From Gammaproteobacteria bacterium (lineage in GTDB: Bacteria > Pseudomonadota > Gammaproteobacteria > Berkiellales > Berkiellaceae), in NCBI GenBank assembly GCA_016191245.1, contig JACPOY010000026.1:1-64000 (forward strand): a stretch of 64,000 nt of DNA. The letters are read 5' to 3'. Numbering within the stretch: the first letter of the stretch is position 1; every line of letters starts with the position of its first letter. The notes beneath the pieces were generated by a model. It did not search any database and was not told the DNA's origin. It saw nothing but the letters and a program-made list of their open reading frames with translations. The translations under genes and the position numbers were made by a program. Of this stretch, positions 1-9,827 are shown in pieces.

Positions 1-17
1 CGATTAAGATTTTTTCC

Positions 18-60
18 ACCCCTCATCCCCGCCTTCTCCCGCAAGGGGAGAAGGGGTAAG
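18..60 (-). repeat. REP-like GC-rich palindromic repeat, copy 1
   Basis: Copy of a dispersed intergenic repeat built around the palindrome CTCCCGCAAGGGGAG with a CCCTCAYCC-type flank. It recurs at 7386, 17810, 26852, 32619, 51002 and 51064. This copy lies downstream of the GGDEF gene (transcribed leftwards). The stem-loop could work as a terminator or mRNA 3' end; that role is inferred. Confidence 0.75.
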
Positions 61-122
61 AGCTTCGCAAGCTAAATCCAGTTCAAACTAACATTATAAT
101 TTTTAAGAAATTTTCTTCAAAT

Positions 123-249
123 TATGTGTCGATTCCTCAGTTTTACAAAGGGAGAAAAATGAGTCGCTACGCGACGAAGATACATCCCCCTGCGCTTCGC
201 GCGACCCCCTATCGAAGGGGGTAAAGATCCGCGCCCCTTTTGATCCTTG
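123..249. other. Structured GC-rich intergenic segment
   Basis: No gene is visible here. The stretch holds several short hairpins (CGCTACGCG; TGCGCTTCGCGCGA; CCCCCTATCGAAGGGGG at about 205-221). Outer complementary arms (CAAAGGG near 145, CCCTTTTG near 240) could close it into one large hairpin just downstream of the GGDEF gene. Its make-up resembles the segment downstream of ung at 18593. Confidence 0.45.
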
Positions 250-1566
250 TCATTCAAGTTTGCTTCGCATTAGGCAAACCGTACAATTGCGTCCTTTTTC
301 TTTGGCAAGATAGAGTGCTCTATCTGCACCATGGACTAACTTGTCTAAGGTATCGATTTCATCTGTTAATTGCGCAATGCCAATGCTAAATGTCGTGGAA
401 AATTCTATGGAAGGATCGCTGCTGCGATGAAGTAATTTTGAAAATCCCACACGCATATCTTCTATTTTTTTGAAGACAGCTTGGGCATGGGTTTGTGGAA
501 AAATAATAGCGAACTCTTCACCACCATATCGGCCAATACTGTCGATTTTTCGCAATCTTTGTTTTAACAATCGAGCGAGTGCTTTGATAACTCGATCGCC
601 GACAGGATGTCCATGAGAATCATTTACTTCTTTGAAATGATCGATATCAATCATTGCAAAAGTCAATGGACTACCATTACGTTTGGCTCGTGCTATTTCT
701 AAATCAAGCTGCTCTAAAATTCGTGTGTGGTTTAATAAGCCCGTCAAACTATCTTCACTCATTTGTGAACGCAATTTTCTAGAGCGCACAGCGCGTGCGA
801 CGACAGATCCGATAAGATGATGGGGTGAAATGGGTTTGGTGAGAAAATCATCACCACCACCACTAATAGCAGTCAATTGTTTATTAAGATCATCTTCGGC
901 TGATAGAAAAACAATAGGGATCCCAACGAAGGGATCGTCTTGGCGAATAACTTTTGCTAATTCAATACCCGAACACATTGGCATATAAAGATCGAGCAGG
1001 ATCAAGTCGGGTTGAAATTCGGTTAATACTTCTTTGATCTTTAATGGATCCATTAACACCTGCGTTATCATTCCTGCTTGTTCAAGGTGCGTGCGAATGA
1101 TATGGGCTTGAGTCGATGAATCTTCAACAACTAAGATGCGAAAGGGAAGACTTTCACTGAGTGGTGTGACAAGTTCATCAATTTTTTCGATAAGACTTGT
1201 GAATTCTATTGGACATAAGAAATAAGCCTGTCCTCCGGCTTTCACTGCTAAGAGTCTTGTAGTAACGTCATCATGGGTTGAGATGAAAATAATCGGCAGA
1301 CTTTCGGCAATATTTTTTAATTTTTCGATTTCATTAGGGGTACAGAAGTCTGTATCTAGAATAATGGTTCCAAATTTATCTTTGTTTTGTGGGGATTTTA
1401 CATGTTGCAATATGGACTCAAGCGAGTCGCAAAACAGACATTGGTAATTAAAATATTTCACCTGTTCTGAGATTTCCTGGCCCAATTGTTTATCCTTAAG
1501 ACCAAGAATAAGGATATGTCGCGCCCGCGCGCTTTCATCCCATTGGCCTTTGTTCTGGATAATCAT
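250..1566 (-). CDS. Two-receiver GGDEF response regulator (diguanylate cyclase, PleD-like)
   Basis: Probable diguanylate cyclase making c-di-GMP from two GTP in the cytoplasm, gated by phosphorylation (438 aa). Residues about 17-130 look like a degenerate receiver domain: the switch lysine position reads LCPIE. Residues 143-260 form a good receiver with acidic pocket VVED, phosphoacceptor D192 in LLDLYMP and K244 in TKP. The GGDEF domain (about 272-435) has an intact GGEEF active site at 348-352. An RxxD inhibitory site (R339, D342) sits exactly five residues upstream, so product inhibition is likely. It is a single gene with no kinase next to it; the convergent side holds only repeats. Start is an ATG preceded by AAGGTG. 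The domain order is as in PleD; which process it controls cannot be told. Confidence 0.9.
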   Translation of the reverse strand: MIIQNKGQWDESARARHILILGLKDKQLGQEISEQVKYFNYQCLFCDSLESILQHVKSPQNKDKFGTIILDTDFCTPNEIEKLKNIAESLPIIFISTHDDVTTRLLAVKAGGQAYFLCPIEFTSLIEKIDELVTPLSESLPFRILVVEDSSTQAHIIRTHLEQAGMITQVLMDPLKIKEVLTEFQPDLILLDLYMPMCSGIELAKVIRQDDPFVGIPIVFLSAEDDLNKQLTAISGGGDDFLTKPISPHHLIGSVVARAVRSRKLRSQMSEDSLTGLLNHTRILEQLDLEIARAKRNGSPLTFAMIDIDHFKEVNDSHGHPVGDRVIKALARLLKQRLRKIDSIGRYGGEEFAIIFPQTHAQAVFKKIEDMRVGFSKLLHRSSDPSIEFSTTFSIGIAQLTDEIDTLDKLVHGADRALYLAKEKGRNCTVCLMRSKLE

Positions 1567-1695
1567 AGGTGTTTCACCTTGTTTCTTAGAGACTGAAAAA
1601 GAAACAATGAAAGTTTCATAACTTCATTGTTCTCTTCCGTTGCCTTTAAAGTATAGGCTTTTTCGTATCAAACTGACTCGAAACTACTGTCCCTA

Positions 1696-1723
1696 TTGAC
1701 TCTGCGTGTGACTTGCATATGAT
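1696..1723 (+). promoter_or_regulatory. groESL sigma70-type promoter
   Basis: TTGACT (1696-1701), 16 bp spacer, TATGAT (1718-1723), which is close to the sigma70 consensus. Transcription would start near 1730, inside the CIRCE operator. This fits repression by HrcA rather than reliance on sigma32 alone. Confidence 0.7.
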
Positions 1724-1749
1724 TAGCACTCAAATGGGGAGAGTGCTAA
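1723..1749 (+). promoter_or_regulatory. CIRCE operator (HrcA binding site)
   Basis: Perfect inverted repeat TTAGCACTC-N9-GAGTGCTAA, identical to the CIRCE consensus. It overlaps the end of the -10 box and the predicted start site, about 65 bp before groES. It is known as the binding site of the HrcA repressor. No hrcA gene lies in this window. Confidence 0.95.
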
Positions 1750-1813
1750 ACTCCACTGTTTATTATGTCAGATAACTCAAAATAGCATTCTAAATGTTGA
1801 GGAGATTGCAGAA

Positions 1814-2119
1814 ATGGCTAGTGGCAAAATTAAGGTAATACCTTTATTAGATCGTGTGCTTGTTAAACAAGATGATGAGCCACAAAAAACAGCAGGTGGC
1901 ATCTACCTACCAGAAACAGCAAAAGAGACCCCACAGTGGGGGACAGTTGTTCGTGTAGGACCTGGCAAATTATTAGATAGCGGCGAAGTGCGTCGTTTGA
2001 CTGTTAAAGAAGGCGATAAAGTGATTTTTGGTAAATATTCAGGTACCAAGGTCAAGATGGGCGAAGATGAGCTTCTTTTTATGCGTGAAGAAGACATTAT
2101 GGCTGTGGTTGAAGAATAA
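1814..2119 (+). CDS. groES: Co-chaperonin GroES (Cpn10)
   Basis: Heptameric lid of the GroEL folding chamber, cytoplasmic. The 101-aa protein has the Cpn10 features: N-terminal IPLLDRVLVK, a mobile loop around residues 20-35 (KTAGGIYLPE) and the C-terminal DIMAV strand. Length is normal (95-102 aa). Start ATG follows a GAGGAG ribosome site. First gene of the groESL operon, 32 bp before groEL, behind a CIRCE-controlled promoter, so it should be heat-inducible through HrcA. Confidence 0.98.
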   Translation: MASGKIKVIPLLDRVLVKQDDEPQKTAGGIYLPETAKETPQWGTVVRVGPGKLLDSGEVRRLTVKEGDKVIFGKYSGTKVKMGEDELLFMREEDIMAVVEE

Positions 2120-2133
2120 TTCTGAGTAAATAA

Positions 2134-3810
<1,677 letters not shown>

Positions 3811-3843
3811 GCAGCCTTTCACTTGTTTTGTTCTGTCTCGATG

Positions 3844-3867
3844 AACCCCGCTAACGCGGGGTTTTTT
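3844..3867 (+). terminator. Rho-independent terminator after groEL
   Basis: Stem AACCCCGC / GCGGGGTT with loop TAAC, followed by a T run. It ends only 22 bp before the next start codon (3890), so it also works as a gate on the downstream peptide gene. Confidence 0.9.
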
Positions 3868-3889
3868 ATGGTAAATGAGGAGTAAAAAA

Positions 3890-4123
3890 ATGAGAGAATT
3901 ACATTGTAATGAAGTGGTAAGTGTCAGTGGTGGTTTGTCTTCATCCGACTTTACCTACTTTATGGATAAAACAGTTGGTTATGGTGCTACCGGTGTATTA
4001 GCCAATATGGTTTACAGTGGTGTGACTGTTGCTGCAGGGTGGCACGGATTTTTAATTGGTGCGGGTGTGGGCGCAGCTTATGCAGCTGTAACATTAACTG
4101 CGCACTCACTACAACTTTGGTAA
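3890..4123 (+). CDS. Double-glycine-leader peptide, putative class II microcin precursor
   Basis: A 77-aa peptide. Its first 15 residues, MRELHCNEVVSVSGG, fit the double-glycine leader: L at -12, E at -8, V at -7, V at -4 and GG at -2/-1. Such leaders are cut by C39-peptidase ABC exporters, as for colicin V and other class II microcins. The predicted mature part is 62 aa, without cysteine, rich in Gly/Ala with one or two hydrophobic stretches (about 38-72), consistent with a membrane-active peptide. Start: ATG at 3890 has AGGAG seven bases upstream; the in-frame ATG at 3875 overlaps that ribosome site and would spoil the leader. No immunity or export gene is adjacent. No room for a promoter exists between the groEL terminator and the start, so read-through from groESL is the likely source. 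Antibacterial function is inferred. Confidence 0.7.
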   Translation: MRELHCNEVVSVSGGLSSSDFTYFMDKTVGYGATGVLANMVYSGVTVAAGWHGFLIGAGVGAAYAAVTLTAHSLQLW

Positions 4124-4137
4124 AAAACGCTTACATA

Positions 4138-4166
4138 GAAAAACCCCGCTTAAGCGGGGTTTTTTA
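4138..4166. terminator. Bidirectional rho-independent terminator
   Basis: Near-perfect palindrome AACCCCGCTTAAGCGGGGTT flanked by A and T runs, placed between the convergent peptide gene and the gene ending at 4178. Almost a copy of the terminator at 3844, so the peptide gene is bracketed by twin terminators. Confidence 0.9.
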
Positions 4167-4177
4167 TACATTGAATT

Positions 4178-4978
4178 TTAGAATCTTACAGGACATTTAG
4201 GTTTTGTATCTGCTTCATTGGTTGGCGTAGCAGAAGAATTTATCGTTGCAGTATTTTTGCGACCGAAATTAAAATGCAAAGAGGGTTTTGGCGCTCTTTG
4301 TACCGCTTCAGTTACTCCAGCAACAACAAGTCCGGTTCCAATAGCAACTGTTGCATCCACAGCCAAGGATGGAATACCTGTGGGCAGACTTTGACGAAAG
4401 CTATCCATTAACGCAGGAGCAACTTGATTTGCACCATCAAAATAGTACGTTCCTGCGCCTGTCGCACTCCCTACAAGAATACTGGGTCTTGGTAGGTAAG
4501 AAGCAATAGTAGAAAGTACATTCCCTGTTCCCGTTATTAGCCGTTGCGTTCTAGAAGCTGTTTGTGATGCCGGGTTTGCAGTTGATATTTTTTCTGACTT
4601 TTGGTGCTCTGATGATAGTTCTTCTTCGTCATCTTCGATGTCCTCAATGACGACGGGCTCAAAGCCCTCAATAGCATGTGCAAGAGAAACAGTTTGAAGA
4701 GTAATCTGATGAGTCAGAACGCGTCTTGCAGCAATGACTTCTCCATCGGAAAGTTCAAAATCGGTTTGTCTTCCCTTGCCTTTGTATGTGACTTCAAAAA
4801 TCGGGAAAGCTAATGTGGGTTTAGGATCTTCTTTTGCAACTCGAATGGCATCTTCTAGGTTTGCAAAAACAACAAAGGATTTATTGTCCTTATTTATACA
4901 TTTTTCTAATTGTTTTGGGGTATAGTTTTGTGGATTGCTAACATCTATATCTTGATCAACTATAAAACCGATTGTCAT
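4178..4978 (-). CDS. Hypothetical protein with C-terminal glycine-rich hydrophobic segments
   Basis: Not recognised (266 aa). Residues about 1-110 look globular (FVVFANLEDAIRVAKEDPK, ITLQTVSLAHAIEGF). An acidic low-complexity stretch follows (about 115-126, DIEDDEEELSSE), then a Ser/Thr/Ala-rich linker. Two glycine-rich hydrophobic segments follow (about 163-180 and 205-225), and then a polar tail. There is no signal peptide. The layout, soluble head plus hydrophobic tail in an orphan gene, is seen in type IV-secreted effectors of Legionella-like bacteria, but no specific motif proves it. It converges on the microcin-like gene, so an immunity role is conceivable but unsupported. ATG start follows AAGGGAAGT. 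Confidence 0.6.
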   Translation of the reverse strand: MTIGFIVDQDIDVSNPQNYTPKQLEKCINKDNKSFVVFANLEDAIRVAKEDPKPTLAFPIFEVTYKGKGRQTDFELSDGEVIAARRVLTHQITLQTVSLAHAIEGFEPVVIEDIEDDEEELSSEHQKSEKISTANPASQTASRTQRLITGTGNVLSTIASYLPRPSILVGSATGAGTYYFDGANQVAPALMDSFRQSLPTGIPSLAVDATVAIGTGLVVAGVTEAVQRAPKPSLHFNFGRKNTATINSSATPTNEADTKPKCPVRF

Positions 4979-5020
4979 ATTACTTCCCTTAATAAAATGT
5001 GAAACAACGAGAAAAAGCAG

Positions 5021-5683
5021 TTAAACATAATAAACGACATTCGTCATTATTTTTGCTAGAAATTGCATACCTATTTTCATGATGACAGGTAATTCTTCAG
5101 CTCCATAATGTATGGCCATCTTGGCATGAGCTGCTTCTTCTTGTTGCATTACACTGACAATGGCTCGACTTTTGTAATCTGTTGTTGGCAGTTTTTCAAG
5201 ATGCGCACCCAGGTGTTCATAGACCTTTTGTTCTGTTTGCGCTAAAAATCCTAAACTCCATTTATCGCCAACAATTCCTGCACATGTCCCTATTAACAAA
5301 GATCCTGTAAACCATAAAGGATTTAAGTAGCTTTTATGACTACCTAGTTCCGTAATGCGTTGTTCACACCAACTCAAATGATCGGATTCTTCTTTTGCGG
5401 CGTTGGCAAAATTTTCACGAAGTTCATTATTACGTGCGGTGATGCTTTGTCCTAAATAGAGGGCTTGCGCACAAATCTCTCCGGTATGATTAATGCGCAT
5501 CAGTGCTGCGCTATGTTTTATCTCTTCTGGCGTAAGTTGAGAAGCATCAGCTTGTTCAGCCGGATTAGGACGAGCATGTAGTGTTTTATCGTATGGTAAT
5601 TCCAATACGGTGCGTATACACTTAAAAGCACTAGAGATGACATAGTCATGCCATCGATATTGACGTGGATTTAGTGTTGTCAC
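5021..5683 (-). CDS. coq7: Demethoxyubiquinone hydroxylase Coq7
   Basis: Di-iron monooxygenase that hydroxylates 2-octaprenyl-3-methyl-6-methoxy-benzoquinol in ubiquinone synthesis, at the membrane face. The 220-aa protein shows the ferritin-like four-helix pattern with iron ligands: E in [12 protein letters not shown], the EESDH motif, E in EQKVYEHLG and the final QEEAAHA motif. Length matches bacterial Coq7 (about 210-220). The start is GTG, and it is divergent from the DUF2282 gene with only a short gap. Presence implies oxygen-dependent ubiquinone synthesis. Confidence 0.95.
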   Translation of the reverse strand: MTTLNPRQYRWHDYVISSAFKCIRTVLELPYDKTLHARPNPAEQADASQLTPEEIKHSAALMRINHTGEICAQALYLGQSITARNNELRENFANAAKEESDHLSWCEQRITELGSHKSYLNPLWFTGSLLIGTCAGIVGDKWSLGFLAQTEQKVYEHLGAHLEKLPTTDYKSRAIVSVMQQEEAAHAKMAIHYGAEELPVIMKIGMQFLAKIMTNVVYYV

Positions 5684-5711
5684 AATGTTAAAACACCAAG
5701 GAGAGTTAACG

Positions 5712-5987
5712 ATGAGTGATCATATCAAAAAAAGAATCAAATCTGCTATTACTGCTGCTATTGCTTTGGGCGTTGTAAGTGCAAGTTCAAGCTTACTTGC
5801 TTCAGGTAAAGACCAAGCAAATAAAGACATGGAAAAATGTTATGGCATTGCAAAAGCTGGCATGAATGATTGTGGCACGCCAACGCATGCTTGCGCTAGT
5901 CAGTCAACCAAAGATGCTGATCCGAATGATTGGATGTATGTTCCTAAAGGCACATGTGACAAAATAACCGGCGGCAAAACCAAGTAG
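5712..5987 (+). CDS. DUF2282 / BufA1-like bufferin precursor peptide
   Basis: A 91-aa secreted small protein of the DUF2282 family. N-terminal signal-like segment (basic residues 5-10, hydrophobic 11-31), then a short mature region with four cysteines: C43 (KCYGIAKAG), C54, C61 and C82 (YVPKGTC). This is the family pattern. DUF2282 proteins are now known as BufA1 bufferins: ribosomally made, post-translationally modified peptides that bind copper in the envelope. They are matured by a DUF692 (MNIO) enzyme with a DUF2063 partner. Here the DUF2063 gene follows after 28 bp but no DUF692 gene is present. Start ATG at 5712 has AAGGAGAG upstream; an in-frame ATG at 5685 is upstream of that site. 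Modification state is therefore uncertain. Confidence 0.85.
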   Translation: MSDHIKKRIKSAITAAIALGVVSASSSLLASGKDQANKDMEKCYGIAKAGMNDCGTPTHACASQSTKDADPNDWMYVPKGTCDKITGGKTK

Positions 5988-6015
5988 AGACAGGGTCCAT
6001 ATATGACGGAGTAGA

Positions 6016-6789
6016 ATGATGAATCTAAAATATCTGCAAGAACAATTTGTTAAAGCGCTGATGATACCAAATGAAATCAGCACTTTTTTAAAAGAGATTG
6101 CGCCTCATCCACGACTTAGCGCTACGCAACGATTCAATATTTACCGCAATAGTATTTTAGAAAGACTAACTAAAGTTTTAAAGCACTATTATCCAGTATG
6201 CTTAGCTTTAATGGGGGATGCATGTTTTCAAGGGGTATGTCGCGCTTATGCCCTTATGTTTCCAAATGTTCCTCATGATGTGAATACCTATGGTGAACAT
6301 CTTTCTTTATTTTTAGAAAAATTTGAGCCATTACGAGATCTTGTTTATCTACCAGATGTTGCAAAATTAGAATGGGCAATTCATAAAGTATTATTTGGAG
6401 ACAAAGGTGAAAGCCTTGATGTTGTAAAACTTGGACTTGTTTTACCCGAAGATCAGGGGGCATTACGATTTAAACTTGGTCCCTCTACAACTTTACTGTC
6501 TTCCGGTTATCCTATTTATGCTATTTGGCAGATGCATCAGCCACAGTATCAAAGTTCAGAAAAAATTTCTCTTGATGAAGGAGGCTGTCATATTTTTATC
6601 TATCGTCAAGGATGGCAATTGCGACTTGCAGACTTAACAGAAGAAGAATTTTTATTTTTATCTTGCTTTCATGCCGGGTTAACATTTGAAGAGGTTTGCC
6701 AAAAATGCGACTCAATCCATCCTCACTTTGATATCCCAACTTTATTTAGTAAGGCATTAATACAAGGATGGTTGAGCGACTTCTACTAA
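6016..6789 (+). CDS. DUF2063 (BufC / HvfC-like) partner protein
   Basis: DUF2063-family protein of about 257 aa. The N-terminal domain (about 10-100) has the family signature: QRFNIYRNSILERL, a YPVCLALMGDACF segment, and YLPDVAKLEWA near 117-127. The C-terminal part (about 140-250) is winged-helix-like. In bufferin and related operons this protein assists the MNIO (DUF692) enzyme by presenting the precursor peptide. Here it directly follows the DUF2282 peptide gene, so it probably shares the promoter, but the usual middle gene is missing. Two adjacent in-frame ATGs (6016, 6019) follow a CGGAG site. Its function without a local MNIO enzyme is open. Confidence 0.85.
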   Translation: MMNLKYLQEQFVKALMIPNEISTFLKEIAPHPRLSATQRFNIYRNSILERLTKVLKHYYPVCLALMGDACFQGVCRAYALMFPNVPHDVNTYGEHLSLFLEKFEPLRDLVYLPDVAKLEWAIHKVLFGDKGESLDVVKLGLVLPEDQGALRFKLGPSTTLLSSGYPIYAIWQMHQPQYQSSEKISLDEGGCHIFIYRQGWQLRLADLTEEEFLFLSCFHAGLTFEEVCQKCDSIHPHFDIPTLFSKALIQGWLSDFY

Positions 6790-6822
6790 CAATGCTGCTT
6801 TGCACAAAGAGATTGCGCCCTT

Positions 6823-7086
6823 TTAAACAGTCATAAATTCTTCTTCTTGAATCACTTTTTGTGTTGTTTGCATACGAGTAGTATGAGATACCGGCGCTGT
6901 TTTTGGGCTATCGATTTGATCAAAACGCGAAATCAATGAAGTGAGATCTTTACGCCATTTTTCATGTTCAGATTTTAAAACGCCATTTTCTTGTTCAAGT
7001 TCTTCAACTTGTAATCGTAACAATTCGATAACTTCAACAGCATGTGCGACTTTTTTTTCTAACTGTAATAATAAATCTGATGTCAT
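6823..7086 (-). CDS. ZapB-like coiled-coil protein
   Basis: Small (87 aa) protein, mostly one parallel coiled coil (about residues 5-60, heptads in LEKKVAHAVEVIELLRLQVEELEQ), then a disordered tail. It resembles the short ZapB/TIGR02449 family, cytosolic filament-forming proteins linked to the division ring through ZapA. Length and the LEKKV...LL...EELE..N pattern fit, but coiled coils give weak homology signals. It is divergent from the DUF2970 gene with about 65 bp between them. ATG start after AAAGGAACG. Confidence 0.6.
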   Translation of the reverse strand: MTSDLLLQLEKKVAHAVEVIELLRLQVEELEQENGVLKSEHEKWRKDLTSLISRFDQIDSPKTAPVSHTTRMQTTQKVIQEEEFMTV

Positions 7087-7151
7087 AATACGTTCCTTTA
7101 TTCCCAGTGATTGACTGAACTCATTTTAATAGACATCTAAAGGAAAGTGCA

Positions 7152-7373
7152 ATGTCTGATGTGCCTGAATCAAAACCTACCTTATGGCAAGTTATCAAAA
7201 GCGTACTGGGTGCATTTTTTGGCGTCCAAAGTTCAAAAGTTCGCGAACGTGATTTTACCAAAGGTAATCCGTGGGCTTATATAATTGTTGGTTTAATTGG
7301 CGTGACTTTATTTGTTTTGATGTTGGTCGGGATAGTAAAACTAGTTTTGTCTGGAGTGGGGAAACCCGGCTGA
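7152..7373 (+). CDS. DUF2970 family small membrane protein
   Basis: A 73-aa protein with the DUF2970 pattern: LWQVIKSVLGAFFGVQSSKVRERDF in its N-terminal half (amphipathic helix plus basic patch), then one membrane helix (about 45-68, AYIIVGLIGVTLFVLMLVG). Widespread in proteobacteria; function unknown. ATG start preceded by AAAGGAAAG. A REP-like repeat follows and could terminate both this gene and the convergent rpoS. Confidence 0.85.
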   Translation: MSDVPESKPTLWQVIKSVLGAFFGVQSSKVRERDFTKGNPWAYIIVGLIGVTLFVLMLVGIVKLVLSGVGKPG

Positions 7374-7385
7374 CTAATTCCTTTG

Positions 7386-7425
7386 TCCCCTCTCCCCTTG
7401 CGGGAGAGGGTTAGGGTGAGGGGAA
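7386..7425 (+). repeat. REP-like GC-rich palindromic repeat, copy 2
   Basis: CTCCCCTTGCGGGAG palindrome with GGTTAGGGTGAGGGG flank, between convergent DUF2970 and rpoS. It is in the opposite orientation to the copies at 26852 and 32619. Confidence 0.85.
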
Positions 7426-7434
7426 AAAATTTAA

Positions 7435-8412
7435 TCAAGAAAACAACACTTCAGCTTCAACACCTTGCGTTTCTAAAACTTGTCGCAACTGTTTTAAAGC
7501 TTCAACTTGTATTTGTCGAACTCGTTCACGAGTCAAACCAACTTTTTGGCCTACTTCTTCTAAAGTGGCTTCTTCATGACCATATAAGCCAAAGCGTTGC
7601 GCTAAAATAGAACGTTGCTTCTCATTTAAATTTTGTAAACAATCATTTAATCGCGCATATAAGTTGTTATTTTCAAGTTCAGTCGCGGGCTCTTCATTAT
7701 CAATATCAGCCAATGCTTCTAATAAAGGCTTTTCTGATTCATCACCCATTGGGGTGTCTAACGAAAGGGTCTTTTCATTTAAGCGCAGCAACTTGTTTAC
7801 ATCATCGGGAGAGATATTGAGAGCCTTGGCAATATCTTCATAGGAAGGCTCTGTTTCAATTGTTTGAGCAAGTTCGCGGGCTTTACGTAAATAAGTATTC
7901 AGTTCTTTGATGACATGGATAGGGAGACGAATCGTACGTGTTTGATTCATTAAAGCACGTTCAATGTTTTGGCGGATCCACCAAGTTGCATAAGTTGAAA
8001 ACCTAAAACCTCTTTCTGGATCAAATTTTTCAACTGCTCTAATCAGACCTAGATTCCCTTCTTCAATAAGATCAAGTAAAGATAACCCGCGGTTTAAATA
8101 TCTTCTTGATATTTTGACTACTAACCTTAAATTACATTGGATCATATGATTTCTGGCTTTGAGATCACCTTCTAAAGAGAGACGAGCGTAAAAAATTTCT
8201 TCCTCAGCGCTGAGTAAAGGTGAGGCTCCAATTTCTTTTAGATAAATTTGTGTGGGATCAATTTCAGGAGATGGACTTATTTCTTTTTCATCTTCAATCA
8301 CTTCCTCGGCAACTATCTCTTCATCTTCAATAACTTCTTGGTCTGCCAAATTACTTTTATCTTCAGTTTCAGAGTATGAGAAGTCGATTGGGCCATTCCA
8401 TGCATATTTCAT
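7435..8412 (-). CDS. rpoS: RNA polymerase sigma factor RpoS (sigma 38)
   Basis: Stationary-phase and stress sigma factor (325 aa). Regions in order: 1.2 ([11 protein letters not shown], about 50-85), 2.1-2.4 ([41 protein letters not shown]), region 3 ([14 protein letters not shown]...) and 4.2 helix-turn-helix ([19 protein letters not shown]). The C-terminal [12 protein letters not shown] matches RpoS rather than RpoD, and the roughly 600-residue RpoD layout is absent. The N-terminus is unusually acidic ([17 protein letters not shown]). Start: ATG at 8412 has a strong AAGGAGGGG site; the in-frame ATG at 8442 lies upstream of it. In Legionella-like bacteria RpoS governs the transmissive phase; that role here is inferred. 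Confidence 0.95.
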   Translation of the reverse strand: MKYAWNGPIDFSYSETEDKSNLADQEVIEDEEIVAEEVIEDEKEISPSPEIDPTQIYLKEIGASPLLSAEEEIFYARLSLEGDLKARNHMIQCNLRLVVKISRRYLNRGLSLLDLIEEGNLGLIRAVEKFDPERGFRFSTYATWWIRQNIERALMNQTRTIRLPIHVIKELNTYLRKARELAQTIETEPSYEDIAKALNISPDDVNKLLRLNEKTLSLDTPMGDESEKPLLEALADIDNEEPATELENNNLYARLNDCLQNLNEKQRSILAQRFGLYGHEEATLEEVGQKVGLTRERVRQIQVEALKQLRQVLETQGVEAEVLFS

Positions 8413-8610
8413 TTTTTTCCCCTCCTTGGGAATCAGTGTCATTATTGCTATGCATTTTGAGTGCCCAGTTATGTTTTATATTAATAATCAATCAAGTACT
8501 CGTTTCAGGTAGTAACCCTTCTTTAAAAATTGTAAAAGAGTCTGGCAGTTGAACTAGGAGGGCATAAGGGTGTTAGAATGGGAATTAAACTTTCATGCTT
8601 AGGATGAGGT

Positions 8611-8916
8611 ATGACAAGAGCAGAATTGATAGATGCCCTAGCAACAAAGCAACCACATATTCCTGTGAAGCTCATTGAACAAGCAGTCAAAGATGTATTT
8701 GAGCAAATGTCTGTTGCTTTAGAAAACGGTCAAAGGATAGAAATTCGTGGCTTTGGTAGTTTTGCTTTACGGTATCGTCCTCCTCGTACTGCTCGTAACC
8801 CGAAAACCGGTGAATACGTAGTCACTGAAGAAAAATACGCTCCCCATTTTAAACCTGGAAAAGAATTGAGAGAACGTGTGAATGAGGCGGCGCTTTCTCA
8901 TCATGAGGAGAAATGA
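8611..8916 (+). CDS. ihfB: Integration host factor beta subunit
   Basis: DNA-bending nucleoid protein of the HU/IHF family (101 aa). Beta-subunit hallmarks: [18 protein letters not shown] start, [10 protein letters not shown] and the DNA-intercalating arm [15 protein letters not shown] with its proline. The [12 protein letters not shown] end is also typical of IhfB. The partner IhfA is not in the window. It overlaps the next gene by ATGA (stop/start), so the outer membrane protein gene is probably translationally coupled. Confidence 0.93.
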   Translation: MTRAELIDALATKQPHIPVKLIEQAVKDVFEQMSVALENGQRIEIRGFGSFALRYRPPRTARNPKTGEYVVTEEKYAPHFKPGKELRERVNEAALSHHEEK

Positions 8917-9803
8917 AAATCATGGGTAATAGTATGTTTAATAACAAACAACGGAATTCTTTTTACATGCGTCTCTTACCATTATTCTTAATGTTATTTA
9001 GTTTTATGCATATGTCAGTTTCACATGCAGTTTGTGGCATGGATGAAGATGACGATTACTATGGCAATGCTGAAACTTGTCCATTTAAAAATGCAGTGGA
9101 AAGCACAGTAGGGTTAACACCCGAAGATCAAGCCTTTTTAAATGCTGTAGAAGCAACACGTATTATCAATCGCTGGTATGCGCGTTTGTATATCGGTAAA
9201 CCCAAATTTAAATTAAATGAAATATCCAATACCTCGCTAAATGATTTTGTGGGTTTTACGCCAGCGGTCACTTCTATCACAAATAATTTAACGCAAGTGA
9301 CGTTAGCTGGTGGATATTTCTGGGAACAATGGGCACTGGAATTTGAAGTGTTATTTTCGAAGAAATTTAATTTCACCATGAGTCCTGTGTATGTTAATGC
9401 ACCAGTGAATGTCACAGGTGATGTTAACTCTGTGACAGGGTTTTTGAATGTGCAATATGTTGTTCCGCGCTTATTTAGCTGGTATCCACGCCGCCTTCAA
9501 ATACATTTTGATGCAGGTGTTGGTCCCTCTTTGAAAATGACCAATTTGAATACATTTACATTAGGTGGTGCGCCTCAGCAAAGTGGTTCAACACGTACGA
9601 TAGCTGCTGCAACGAATCTTGGTGCCGGTGCAAGATATCAAATTTCTGCACATTGGTTGGTTGATGTTGCTTATCGATATTTTTTCTTAGGAAAAACTAA
9701 TTTTGGACCTGCTATCGCAGCCACCCAAACTCAAGTTGTGCAATTTCAATCAGAAAAAACACAAGTCAATGGATGGTTTATTGGGGCACTATATCAGTTT
9801 TAG
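8913..9803 (+). CDS. Predicted outer membrane beta-barrel protein
   Basis: Exported protein of up to 296 aa. A long signal peptide (hydrophobic [21 protein letters not shown] around residues 19-39) is followed by a Cys pair ([16 protein letters not shown]). Then come alternating amphipathic strands typical of an eight-stranded OmpA/OmpW-like barrel. It ends in Phe (GALYQF), the usual BAM-recognition signal. Family not identified with certainty. The gene overlaps ihfB by four bases and is followed 24 bp later by the Sel1 lipoprotein gene, so the three are probably one operon. Later in-frame ATGs are possible starts. Confidence 0.8.
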   Translation: MKIMGNSMFNNKQRNSFYMRLLPLFLMLFSFMHMSVSHAVCGMDEDDDYYGNAETCPFKNAVESTVGLTPEDQAFLNAVEATRIINRWYARLYIGKPKFKLNEISNTSLNDFVGFTPAVTSITNNLTQVTLAGGYFWEQWALEFEVLFSKKFNFTMSPVYVNAPVNVTGDVNSVTGFLNVQYVVPRLFSWYPRRLQIHFDAGVGPSLKMTNLNTFTLGGAPQQSGSTRTIAAATNLGAGARYQISAHWLVDVAYRYFFLGKTNFGPAIAATQTQVVQFQSEKTQVNGWFIGALYQF

Positions 9804-9827
9804 GTAATTAGCCAGGGAATAACGCTG

